Position numbers and translations under genes: made by a program. A stretch of 64,000 bases of DNA from Arthrobacter sp. Edens01 (lineage in GTDB: Bacteria > Actinomycetota > Actinomycetes > Actinomycetales > Micrococcaceae), in contig NZ_LKIU01000002.1 in the NCBI RefSeq assembly GCF_001307035.1, positions 355,088 to 419,087 on the forward strand. Reading direction: 5' to 3'. Of the stretch, positions 36,239 to 43,902 are shown piece after piece (the stretch's first letter is position 1; every line of letters starts with the position of its first letter). The notes beneath the pieces were generated by a model. The model saw nothing but the letters and a program-made list of their open reading frames with translations, was not told the DNA's origin and did no database searches.

Positions 36239-36311
36239 AGGGTAGTGGCGCAATTGGTAGCGCAGCGGTCTCCAAAACCGCAGGTTGCAGGTTCGAGTCC
36301 TGTCTGCCCTG
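36239..36311 (+). tRNA. trpT: tRNA-Trp (anticodon CCA)
   Basis: The 73-base sequence folds as a cloverleaf. The acceptor arm pairs AGGGTAG (36239-36245) with CTGCCCT (36304-36310), including one G-U; the anticodon stem is GCGGT/ACCGC with the loop CTCCAAA and anticodon CCA at 36272-36274; the T-arm has GTTCGAGTC. The discriminator is G36311, and CCA is not encoded. A trpT gene directly before secE is the arrangement seen in Mycobacterium and other actinobacteria. Confidence 0.97.
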
Positions 36312-36413
36312 CGCATGACGTCGGTTTCGCCGTCTAAAGCAGTCCTTCATGAAGCAGCAGTTCCCGGCCTGAGGCTGCGGCACTGTGAACCGAACAGATG
36401 AGTGAGGCGAAAG

Positions 36414-36683
36414 GTGACCGAGACAGCTGCCAGCAGCTCCAAGGGACACCCCTCCGGCAAGCCAGCGAAGAAGCGGGGCTTCTTCGGCGCCATCGCCCTC
36501 TTCCTGCGCCAGGTCATTGCCGAACTGAAGAAGGTGGTGACCCCCACCCGCAAGGAACTGCTTCGGTTCACCGTCGTGGTTCTCGCCTTTGTGGTGGTCA
36601 TGATCATCATCGTGTCCCTTTTGGACTTTGTCTTTGGAACTGGCGCACTGTGGATCTTCGGTTCGGGCGGCGGCGAAAGCTAG
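36414..36683 (+). CDS. secE: Preprotein translocase subunit SecE
   Basis: An 89-residue membrane subunit of the SecYEG channel. The amphipathic segment FLRQVIAELKKVVTPTRKEL (residues about 33-52) is the SecE signature, followed by one membrane helix (VVVLAFVVVMIIIVSLLDFV). A GTG at 36414 with GAGG eight bases upstream is preferred over the GTG at 36402. It lies 102 bases after tRNA-Trp and 99 bases before nusG. Confidence 0.95.
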   Translation: MTETAASSSKGHPSGKPAKKRGFFGAIALFLRQVIAELKKVVTPTRKELLRFTVVVLAFVVVMIIIVSLLDFVFGTGALWIFGSGGGES

Positions 36684-36782
36684 CCATCGAAGTCCCTTCC
36701 GCCCGCAGCGCGGGGAAGGTCCGTTCGAAGAACTGAGCTAGTGACAAACCCAATAGAGCTGAAGAAGAAAGCAGGAATCTAC

Positions 36783-37583
36783 GTGTCCGAGCAAGAACTC
36801 GATTCACAGATCAATGACGAAACCGCTGATCTGGACACCGAGGATCAGGTGACCGAAGCAGACGCCGCGGCGGCTGCCGGTGACGCATCGGCCGAAGACG
36901 CTGAAGAAGCTCCCGCTGAGGAAGCCGAAGAGGCTGCCTCCGAGGACGCTGAAGCGGCTCCTGCTGCTGAGCCCGAAGAAGATCCCGTTGTTGCGTTCAA
37001 GGCAAAGCTGCGCCGCCAGGAGGGTGACTGGTACGTCATCCACTCCTACGCCGGCTACGAAAACCGCGTGAAGGCAAACCTCGAGACCCGCATCCAGACG
37101 CTCGACATGGAAGACAACATCTTCCAGATCGAGGTCCCGATGGAGGAAGTCGTCGAGATCAAGAACACCACCCGCAAGATCGTGAACCGCGTGCGCATCC
37201 CCGGTTACGTCCTGGTCCGGATGGAACTCACGGACGCTTCCTGGGGCGTTGTCCGCCACACCCCCGGTGTCACCGGATTCGTCGGCAACGCACACAATCC
37301 AGTTCCGCTGAGCCTGGACGAAGTCTTCTCCATGCTTGAGCACACCGTGGTTTCCCCGAAGACAGCTGCTTCCGGAGCTCCGGCCAAGGCCGCGCAGTCC
37401 GCCATTGCCGTGGACTTCGAGGTCGGCGAGTCCGTGACCGTCAACGAGGGCCCGTTCGAGACCCTCCCGGCCACGATCTCCGAGATCAAGCCGGAATCCC
37501 AGCAGCTTGTGGTTCTGGTGACCATCTTCGAGCGCGAAACCCCGGTTACGCTCTCCTTCGGACAGGTCACCAAGATCCAGTAA
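36783..37583 (+). CDS. nusG: Transcription termination/antitermination factor NusG
   Basis: NusG binds RNA polymerase and influences pausing, Rho termination and translation coupling. The NGN domain starts at [22 protein letters not shown] (about residue 82) and the KOW domain at [19 protein letters not shown]. The roughly 75-residue N-terminal extension is strongly acidic (Glu/Asp/Ala repeats), as in many actinobacteria. The GTG at 36783 has AGGA upstream and is chosen; an in-frame GTG at 36741 would add 14 residues. Confidence 0.95.
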   Translation: MSEQELDSQINDETADLDTEDQVTEADAAAAAGDASAEDAEEAPAEEAEEAASEDAEAAPAAEPEEDPVVAFKAKLRRQEGDWYVIHSYAGYENRVKANLETRIQTLDMEDNIFQIEVPMEEVVEIKNTTRKIVNRVRIPGYVLVRMELTDASWGVVRHTPGVTGFVGNAHNPVPLSLDEVFSMLEHTVVSPKTAASGAPAKAAQSAIAVDFEVGESVTVNEGPFETLPATISEIKPESQQLVVLVTIFERETPVTLSFGQVTKIQ

Positions 37584-37630
37584 CAGACTTCGCTCCGCGC
37601 AGGACCGCTTTATCCTGTACGGCAGCGTAC

Positions 37631-37651
37631 GGCCGCCGCGCCACGGCGGCC
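37631..37651 (+). other. Hairpin in the nusG-rplK spacer
   Basis: GGCCGCCG (37631-37638) pairs with CGGCGGCC (37644-37651). No T-run follows. It may be a processing signal or partial terminator before rplK. Confidence 0.4.
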
Positions 37652-37709
37652 ACCAACCCGGACGGACGCTCCTGTCCTTCGGGAACTTATTTTAGAGAAG
37701 GACCCTTTC

Positions 37710-38141
37710 ATGGCCCCCAAGAAAAAGGTCACCGGCCTTATCAAGCTGCAGATCAATGCAGGTGCCGCAAACCCGGCTCCTCCGATTGGTCCTGCCCTTG
37801 GCCAGCACGGTGTCAACATCATGGAATTCTGCAAGGCGTACAACGCTGCAACGGAATCCCAGCGCGGAAACGTTATCCCGGTCGAGATCACGGTCTACGA
37901 AGACCGCTCCTTCACCTTCATCACCAAGACGCCCCCGGCGGCTGAACTGATCAAGAAGGCTGCAGGCGTTGCCAAGGGCTCCGGCACCCCGCACACCGTC
38001 AAGGTTGCGAAGCTGACCCAGGCACAGGTCGAAGAGATCGCCACCGCAAAGATGGAAGACCTGAACGCCAACGACGTTCAGGCTGCCGCCAAGATCATCG
38101 CCGGAACCGCCCGTTCCATGGGCATCACCGTCGAAGGCTAA
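37710..38141 (+). CDS. rplK: 50S ribosomal protein L11
   Basis: L11 (143 residues) forms the GTPase-associated stalk base with 23S rRNA and is the target region for thiopeptides and RelA activation. The N-terminal [22 protein letters not shown] and the C-terminal rRNA-binding [22 protein letters not shown] are typical. Proline-rich [21 protein letters not shown] is intact. GAAGGA is the ribosome site. It is followed by rplA after 134 bases. Confidence 0.98.
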
Positions 38142-38275
38142 TAAAGCTTCACCGCACGGCTGAGAAGCCGGGCATCACCAAATTCATTCAGCCGGACGGC
38201 CCATGAGGGTACGCCGGCACGTGGCAGGGCCGAGCGCGGTCCGACAGACCACAACTGCACAAGGAGAAAAAGCAG

Positions 38276-38983
38276 ATGGCAAAGCGCAGCAAAGCATATG
38301 AAGCCGCTGTGGCAAAGATCGACGCGGACAAGCTGTACGCGCCGGTTGACGCCGTAGCACTGGCCAAGGAAACGAACCCGTCCAAGACGGATGCAACCGT
38401 TGAGGTTGTCTTCCGCCTGGGCGTTGACCCCCGCAAGGCTGATCAGATGATCCGCGGCACGGTCAACCTGCCCAACGGCACGGGCAAGACCGCCCGCGTC
38501 CTCGTCTTCGCCACCGGCGAGAAGGCTGAAGCAGCTATCGCTGCGGGCGCCGACTTCGTTGGTTCCGATGACATGATCGAAAAGGTTGCAGCAGGCTGGA
38601 CCGACTTCGATGCCGCAGTGGCTACCCCGGACCTCATGGGCAAGGTCGGCCGCCTGGGCCGCGTGCTCGGCCCGCGTAACCTCATGCCGAACCCGAAGAC
38701 CGGCACCGTTACCCCCAACGTCGCCAAGGCTGTCTCCGACATCAAGGGCGGCAAGATCGACTTCCGCGTCGACAAGCACTCCAACCTGCACTTCATCATT
38801 GGCAAGACGTCCTTCGACGCCCAGAAGCTGGCCGAGAACTACGCTGCTGCCCTTGAAGAAGTACTCCGCCTGAAGCCGTCCGCTTCCAAGGGCCGCTACA
38901 TCCAGAAGGCAACCGTGAGCACCACCTTCGGCCCCGGCATCGCCGTGGACCCGAACGTCACCAAGGTTCTCGCAGACGCATAG
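38276..38983 (+). CDS. rplA: 50S ribosomal protein L1
   Basis: L1 (235 residues) builds the mobile L1 stalk that moves E-site tRNA. The core includes [21 protein letters not shown], the ribosomal L1 signature. The ribosome site AAGGAG is strong. A perfect terminator lies 31 bases after the stop. In other bacteria L1 represses its own operon by binding mRNA; no clear mimic of the binding site was identified in the 134-base leader. Confidence 0.98.
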   Translation: MAKRSKAYEAAVAKIDADKLYAPVDAVALAKETNPSKTDATVEVVFRLGVDPRKADQMIRGTVNLPNGTGKTARVLVFATGEKAEAAIAAGADFVGSDDMIEKVAAGWTDFDAAVATPDLMGKVGRLGRVLGPRNLMPNPKTGTVTPNVAKAVSDIKGGKIDFRVDKHSNLHFIIGKTSFDAQKLAENYAAALEEVLRLKPSASKGRYIQKATVSTTFGPGIAVDPNVTKVLADA

Positions 38984-39014
38984 TCAGCGCATTACTTCGG
39001 GAGGCCTCCTCCCC

Positions 39015-39048
39015 AAAACGGCCGCAGCTCCTAAGCTGCGGCCGTTTT
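39015..39048. terminator. Terminator downstream of rplA
   Basis: AAAACGGCCGCAGCT (39015-39029) pairs perfectly with AGCTGCGGCCGTTTT (39034-39048), a 15-base stem with a four-base loop. The stem ends in T4. Confidence 0.9.
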
Positions 39049-39107
39049 GTGTTTCCGCGGCGGAACCCGCTTTGGTTCCGGCGGAGCTCTCCGGCAGGAT
39101 AAGGGCC

Positions 39108-40181
39108 ATGACTCCCTTGGCTGTGGAACCGTTTGTCCTGCCGCAAAGCTCCGACTCCCCGGACGCGGGCGGCTTCCTGGCTGTTGCCCGGCTCTTCAAT
39201 GACCAGCAGCGAGAGATCTGGGGAAATGACGACTTCTTCGAAACGCCCCAGGCGCAGCTGGCCGGGCTCCGGAGCACGTCCACCCGACGGCGGCAGCTGC
39301 TGGTTGCACGGGCCGGTTCCGGGCAGGAAATCCTCGGCGTTGCCCGGCTCAACCTTCCCCTGACCGACAATCTGCACACGGCCACCCTGAACGTGGTGGT
39401 GGATGCCCGTTCGCGGCGGAGAGGCGTCGGTGCGGCGCTTTGTGCTGCGGCTGAGGAGCTGGCTGCCGCTGACGGACGGCGGACCCTGATAGCGGAGACC
39501 GACCATCGGCAGGACGGCGGGGAATTAACCGCCGGCGACGTTCCGGCGCCGTCGATCCCGCAGGACGCAGCGGCTTCTTTCGCCTCGGCCTGTGGCTTCA
39601 GCCTGGAACTCATTGAGCGGATCAGCCGGCTCGACCTTCCGGTGCACAGTGCCGGCGAAGGGCTCCCGGGCAGCACCGATGGCTCAGGCTACGAACTCGT
39701 CTTCTGGCAGGACGCGTGCCCGGATGCCCTGGCGGATGCCTACGCCCAACTAAGGCAGAAGATGAGTACCGACGCCCCCCTGGGTGGCTTGGACCTGACG
39801 CCGGAGGTCTGGGACGTGCCGAGGGTCCGGGAAGCTGAGGAGAAGGCACGGGGGATGGGGTATGACGTGCTGGTGTGCGCCGTGCGCCATACGGCCTCGG
39901 GCGAGCTCGCGGGCCATACCGTGCTGGAAGTCGCGCGGAGTAACCCAGGCGTGGCCTATCAGGACGATACGCTGGTGCTGCAGCATCACCGCGGCAACCG
40001 GCTGGGCATGATGTTGAAGGCCGGAAACCTCCAGCGGCTGGGCCGGCTCTTTCCCGAAGTGCAGCGGGTTTACACCTGGAACGCCGAGGAGAACAGGTAC
40101 ATGCTGGCCATTAACGTCCAGCTCGGGTTCCGCCCCATCGGCTATGCGGGGGAGTGGCAGAAGGAGCTCTCGGTGAGCTAG
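39108..40181 (+). CDS. GNAT protein with two acetyltransferase domains
   Basis: A 357-residue protein with tandem GNAT domains: the first has VVVDARSRRRGVGAALCAAA (about residues 96-115), the second LQHHRGNRLGMMLKAGNL (about residues 297-314). The arrangement resembles MshD, but mshD itself is at 24 kb and sequence differs clearly, so this is another acetyltransferase of unknown target. ATG 39108 is used; CAGGAT seven bases before it could be a -10, and AAGGG lies in between. It separates rplKA from rplJL. Confidence 0.8.
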   Translation: MTPLAVEPFVLPQSSDSPDAGGFLAVARLFNDQQREIWGNDDFFETPQAQLAGLRSTSTRRRQLLVARAGSGQEILGVARLNLPLTDNLHTATLNVVVDARSRRRGVGAALCAAAEELAAADGRRTLIAETDHRQDGGELTAGDVPAPSIPQDAAASFASACGFSLELIERISRLDLPVHSAGEGLPGSTDGSGYELVFWQDACPDALADAYAQLRQKMSTDAPLGGLDLTPEVWDVPRVREAEEKARGMGYDVLVCAVRHTASGELAGHTVLEVARSNPGVAYQDDTLVLQHHRGNRLGMMLKAGNLQRLGRLFPEVQRVYTWNAEENRYMLAINVQLGFRPIGYAGEWQKELSVS

Positions 40182-40219
40182 GCACCCCGATTTGTCCCTG
40201 CCCGGGATCTCCCGTACTC

Positions 40220-40415
40220 TTGAACTACCAAAGACCGTCGGTCGATGTGCCTTCAATCCCACAGCCAAGCTGAACCTTCAGTTTACGTGTGTGGAATCCG
40301 GTTGGAGAACCATCCGAAAGTCCCTTCCAAGGGCGGCCTGCGCAGGTGAACGAAGTGAGCTCCGGAAGATTATTCCGTTGAGTGCCGCCCCGTGCATCTG
40401 CCCGGGGCGTTTTTT
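40220..40415 (+). promoter_or_regulatory. L10 leader with terminator-type attenuator before rplJ
   Basis: The roughly 280-base gap before rplJ contains a possible -35 (TTGAAC, 40220-40225) and a leader with several short helices. CGCCCCG (40386-40392) pairs with CGGGGCG (40403-40409), followed immediately by six Ts (40410-40415): a textbook intrinsic terminator 48 bases before the rplJ ATG. In other bacteria L10-(L12)4 binds its leader to repress the operon; a terminator here suggests attenuation. The binding motif itself was not proven. Confidence 0.6.
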
Positions 40416-40463
40416 GTGTTCGGGACCCGATCCACCGGCATTATTTTCCCCGGAAGGAGGGTT

Positions 40464-41030
40464 ATGGCAACGCCAATCAAGGTGTCAGCAGTTGAAGAAA
40501 TCACCAATGATTTCAAGGATTCAACCGCTGCTGTCCTAACCGAATACCGCGGGCTCACCGTTGCACAGCTCAAGGAGCTGCGCCGTTCGCTCGGCCAGGA
40601 CACCAAGTACTCGGTCGTCAAGAACACCCTGACGGGCATTGCAGCCAAGGAAGCCGGCATCGACGCGTTCGATGGCCAGCTCTCCGGCCCCACTGCAATT
40701 GCCTTCATCAAGGGTGACGCAGTTGCCGCTGCGAAGAGCCTGACGGATTTTGCAAAGACCAACCCGCAGCTGATCATCAAGACCGGTGTCTTCGAGGGCA
40801 ATGCCCTTGACGCCTCCGGTGTTGCTGCCCTGGCTGCGCTCGAGTCCCGCGAGTTCCAGCTTGCACGGGTCGCCGGTGTCCTCAAGGCCCCGATGTCCAT
40901 GCTGGCCCGCTCGGTTGATGCCCTGCGCGTCAAGCTCGAAGAAGAAGGCGGCGCTGCTGCTCCCGCTGCGGAGGAAGCTCCGGCTGCCGCAGAAGAAGCA
41001 CCGGCCGCCGAAGCAGCCACCGAAGAGTAA
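40464..41030 (+). CDS. rplJ: 50S ribosomal protein L10
   Basis: L10 (188 residues) anchors L7/L12 dimers on the ribosomal stalk. The N-terminal domain includes AAVLTEYRGLTVAQLKELR; the C-terminus is a long helix region ending in an Ala/Glu/Pro-rich tail (PAAEEAPAAAEEAP). ATG 40464 follows the very strong GGAAGGAGG. An attenuator-like terminator lies upstream, and rplL follows after 60 bases. Confidence 0.97.
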   Translation: MATPIKVSAVEEITNDFKDSTAAVLTEYRGLTVAQLKELRRSLGQDTKYSVVKNTLTGIAAKEAGIDAFDGQLSGPTAIAFIKGDAVAAAKSLTDFAKTNPQLIIKTGVFEGNALDASGVAALAALESREFQLARVAGVLKAPMSMLARSVDALRVKLEEEGGAAAPAAEEAPAAAEEAPAAEAATEE

Positions 41031-41090
41031 TAACTCTTCACCCTCAACTCCCGGTGCCCAGCGCACCACTTATAGGAAGGACGCCACATC

Positions 41091-41465
41091 ATGGCGAAGC
41101 TCACCAACGAAGAGCTCATTGAAGCTTTCAAGGAACTGTCCATCATCGAGCTCTCCGACTTCGTGAAGCTCTTCGAAGAGACCTTCGACGTCACCGCTGC
41201 TGCTGTTGCAGTTGCCGGCCCGGCAGCAGGCGCTGCTGAAGCTGCTGAAGAGAAGAGCGAATTCGACGTTATCCTCGAAGCCGCCGGCGACAAGAAGATC
41301 GCAGTGATCAAGGAAGTCCGCGCGCTGACTTCCCTGGGTCTGAAGGAAGCCAAGGACCTGGTTGACGGTGCTCCGAAGGCTATCCTCGAAGGCGCCAACA
41401 AGGAGACCGCTGACAAGGCCAAGGAGGCCCTCGAGGCTGCCGGCGCCACGGTTACCCTTAAGTAG
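41091..41465 (+). CDS. rplL: 50S ribosomal protein L7/L12
   Basis: L7/L12 (124 residues) recruits translation factors. The N-terminal dimerisation part ([22 protein letters not shown]), the Ala/Gly-rich hinge and the C-terminal factor-binding domain ([24 protein letters not shown]) are intact. GGAAGG is the ribosome site. A terminator follows. Confidence 0.98.
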   Translation: MAKLTNEELIEAFKELSIIELSDFVKLFEETFDVTAAAVAVAGPAAGAAEAAEEKSEFDVILEAAGDKKIAVIKEVRALTSLGLKEAKDLVDGAPKAILEGANKETADKAKEALEAAGATVTLK

Positions 41466-41473
41466 TACTGCTT

Positions 41474-41532
41474 CTGCGGCACTGCCGCAGTACAGAAAGA
41501 ACCCCCGCTTCGTTTCGAGGCGGGGGTTCTTT
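41474..41532. terminator. Terminator downstream of rplL
   Basis: A small hairpin CTGCGGC/GCCGCAG (41474-41490) is followed by a strong one: AAAGAACCCCCGC (41496-41508) with GCGGGGGTTCTTT (41520-41532). It can also serve the convergent YbaK gene. Confidence 0.9.
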
Positions 41533-41554
41533 GCGTATCCGGGATGCCGGCAGC

Positions 41555-42040
41555 CTAGGGGAGAGGGTCGGTGATGTCGGCGATGGTTGCGTCCAGGGCC
41601 GCCAGCAGGGCATCTCCGTCCACGAAGAGGCTGGCCCCGTGCTCGCCGGCACCCATCGATACACGCCGGCCCCGGATGTCCGGAGCAGCAAAGACAGGCC
41701 ATGCCACAGTGCTGCCCAGCGGCGTAATGGTTCCGCGGGTATACCCGGTAGCCTCGAACGCCTCGTCCGCGGGCGGCAGCATCAGCTTGTTTGCCCCTGC
41801 TGCGGCACGAAGCTTGGGCCAGGAGATCTGGGCGTCGCCGGGGACCAGGACAAACAGGTACTCACCGGCCTTGCGGCGGACAACGAGCGACTTGACGATA
41901 TCTGCCGGGGTGATGCCGAGCAGTGCTGCCGCCTCGGCCAGGCTGGCAGCAGCAGGGCGCTCGGTGACCTGGACATCCAGGCCAAGGCGCTCCGCAGCTG
42001 CCAGCACCCGTTCACGGCCGGCGGGGGAGGACTCCGGCAC
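41555..42040 (-). CDS. YbaK/EbsC-type aminoacyl-tRNA deacylase
   Basis: A 161-residue protein of the YbaK/ProX editing family, which hydrolyses mischarged Cys- or Ala-tRNA(Pro). The conserved lysine is in ADIVKSLVVRRKAGEYLFVLVPGD, and the TPLGSTVAWPVF and GAGEHGASL segments line the pocket. A GTG start shares one base with the stop of the thiolase gene (TAGTG), so they are coupled. The exact tRNA specificity cannot be read. Confidence 0.88.
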   Translation of the reverse strand: MPESSPAGRERVLAAAERLGLDVQVTERPAAASLAEAAALLGITPADIVKSLVVRRKAGEYLFVLVPGDAQISWPKLRAAAGANKLMLPPADEAFEATGYTRGTITPLGSTVAWPVFAAPDIRGRRVSMGAGEHGASLFVDGDALLAALDATIADITDPLP

Positions 42041-43260
42041 TAGTTCCGGTACAGCAGCAGGGCTTCACCCTGGCCGCCGCCTCCGCAGAGCCCGACGGCG
42101 GCGCGCCCGGAACCGCGGCGGTTCAGTTCGTGTGCGGCATGCAGCGCAAGACGCGCACCGGACGCACCGATCGGGTGGCCCAGCGCGATCGCTCCGCCGT
42201 GGATGTTGCAGTCTTCAAGCTCAACACCAAGCTCCTGCAGGGACTGTACGGCCACTGACCCAAAGGCCTCGTTGATTTCCACGAAGTCCAGGTCTGCTGC
42301 AGTCCAGCCTGCCCGCTTCAGGGCCTGGGCGATCGCATTCGAAGGCTGGGAGTGCAGGCTGTTGTCCGGCCCGGCCACCTGTCCGGGCATTCCCACACCG
42401 GCCAGGATCTCCAGTCCCTGCTCCTCGGCGAAGGCACGGGTGGTAAGGACCAGGGCGCTGGCGCCGTCGGACAGCGGAGAGGAATTTCCAGCAGTGATAG
42501 TGCCTTCAGGATCAAAGGCGGGACGCAGCCCGGCCAGCGTGTCCACGGTGGTGGAGGGGCGGATGCCCTCGTCCGCGGTGAGGACCACCGGGTCGCCCTT
42601 TCGCTGCGGCACCGTTACGGGGGCAATTTCGACGTCGAAAATCCCCGCCGCGGCTGCGGCAGCGGCGCGCTGGTGGGAAGCAGCAGCGACCTCGTCCTGC
42701 GCGGTACGGCCAATCCCCAGTGCAGAGTTGCCGCGTTCAGTGGAAACGCCCATCGATTCGTTGTCGAAGGCATCCGTCAGGCCGTCGTGCGCCACGGAAT
42801 CCAGCACGGACATGCTGCCGTAGTTCCAGCCCTGCCTTGAACCGGGCAGCACATGCGGGCCGCGGGTCATGGATTCCTGGCCCCCGGCCACCACCACGGT
42901 GGCCTCGCCCCCGCGGATCAGCCGCGCAGCGTCGATGACCGCTGCCAGGCCCGAGAGGCAGACCTTGTTGATGGTCACGGTGGGCACATCCCAGCCCAGG
43001 CCGGCCTTGATGGCGGACTGCCGTGCGGGATTCTGGCCGCAGCCGGCCTGCACCACGTGGCCCATGATCACGCTGTCCACCTGGGACGCGTCCACGCCCG
43101 AGCGCTCCAGGGCGCCGGAGATGGCGAAGGCGCCGAGTTCAACGGCCGTGAAGGACGCGAGCTGGCCGTTGAGCCTGCCCTGCGGGGTGCGTGCCCCGCC
43201 GACGATCACTACCTCCGGGATCGAGTCCGTCCCGGGTCCTGCAAATGCCTCAGTGCTCAT
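42040..43260 (-). CDS. Acetyl-CoA C-acetyltransferase (thiolase)
   Basis: A 406-residue thiolase that condenses or cleaves acyl-CoA. The nucleophilic cysteine is in TINKVCLSGL, the second His in GGAIALGHPIGASGARL, and the final cysteine in GLCGGGGQGEALL. It is the biosynthetic-type length. It differs clearly from the pcaF thiolase at 58 kb. Fatty-acid or acetoacetyl-CoA metabolism is likely. It is transcribed divergently from rpoB with a 640-base gap. Confidence 0.92.
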   Translation of the reverse strand: MSTEAFAGPGTDSIPEVVIVGGARTPQGRLNGQLASFTAVELGAFAISGALERSGVDASQVDSVIMGHVVQAGCGQNPARQSAIKAGLGWDVPTVTINKVCLSGLAAVIDAARLIRGGEATVVVAGGQESMTRGPHVLPGSRQGWNYGSMSVLDSVAHDGLTDAFDNESMGVSTERGNSALGIGRTAQDEVAAASHQRAAAAAAAGIFDVEIAPVTVPQRKGDPVVLTADEGIRPSTTVDTLAGLRPAFDPEGTITAGNSSPLSDGASALVLTTRAFAEEQGLEILAGVGMPGQVAGPDNSLHSQPSNAIAQALKRAGWTAADLDFVEINEAFGSVAVQSLQELGVELEDCNIHGGAIALGHPIGASGARLALHAAHELNRRGSGRAAVGLCGGGGQGEALLLYRN

Positions 43261-43423
43261 GCGGTAAGTCCACTTTCATCGAAGGCGAGTCGTACTTTCC
43301 AACAGGTTTTGCCCTTAGGCTACCCGTTTGACGTGGCCGGGAACACACTCCGTCACGTGGGCCCGGGCCCGCGTGATGCCATCGGATGCCGTCGGACGGT
43401 GCGTCCCGGGCGCCTGCTGTGCA

Positions 43424-43471
43424 GTGCCGGGAGGAGGGCAGGGAAGAGTGCCGGGAAGAGGACAGGGAAGA
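43424..43471. repeat. Tandem repeat, two units of 24 bp
   Basis: Two adjacent 24-base units (43424-43447 and 43448-43471) begin GTGCCGGGA and end CAGGGAAGA, with two differences between them. The sequence is purine-rich on the plus strand. It lies between the thiolase start and the rpoB promoter. Confidence 0.7.
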
Positions 43472-43636
43472 TCACCGTGCAACCTGGGGAGGGAAAACGC
43501 GCGCATCCGCCTGACTTGGGGTACTCTATGTGGGTAGCCAAGCGTCATATCGGTTCGCTGGCACCGCCCGCAGCTCCCCGACAGGAAGCCTCAGAGCAGG
43601 AACTTTGAAGTTCCGGCCTCAGGATCCGGGGTCGAG

Positions 43637-43690
43637 CTGGCAGGGGTTTCGATTACCGGGTAGACTTCTGTGTCCCCAATGCCCTATAGT
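43637..43690 (+). promoter_or_regulatory. Tandem overlapping promoters for rpoBC
   Basis: CTGGCA (43637-43642) and TAGACT (43661-43666) are 18 bases apart. TAGACT could also act as the -35 of a second promoter whose -10 is TATAGT (43685-43690), again 18 bases away. Confidence 0.5.
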
Positions 43691-43902
43691 AGATATTTGC
43701 TTCCCTCTCTTAACCTTCAGCCTTCATATAGCGGTGGGCTGTGTCACGGGCCAGGCGGCGTCCGGAGTGTTCATGCAGGCGTTTCTCGTAAACGCGGCAG
43801 ACAGTTACGGTGCCCAAAACCCGTTCAGGACGCACGCGGACCAGGTCCGTCAGTGCAGAGTGGGAGCGCGAACACGCCTGAAGGTCTGTGGAAGGATCCC
43901 TC

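Larger units (their letters stand above)
43261..43902 (+). other. Intergenic region carrying the rpoB leader
   Basis: This 640-base gap has no convincing gene. It holds the 24-base tandem repeat, the rpoB promoters near 43637-43690 and a leader of about 200 bases before the rpoB TTG start. Confidence 0.6.
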
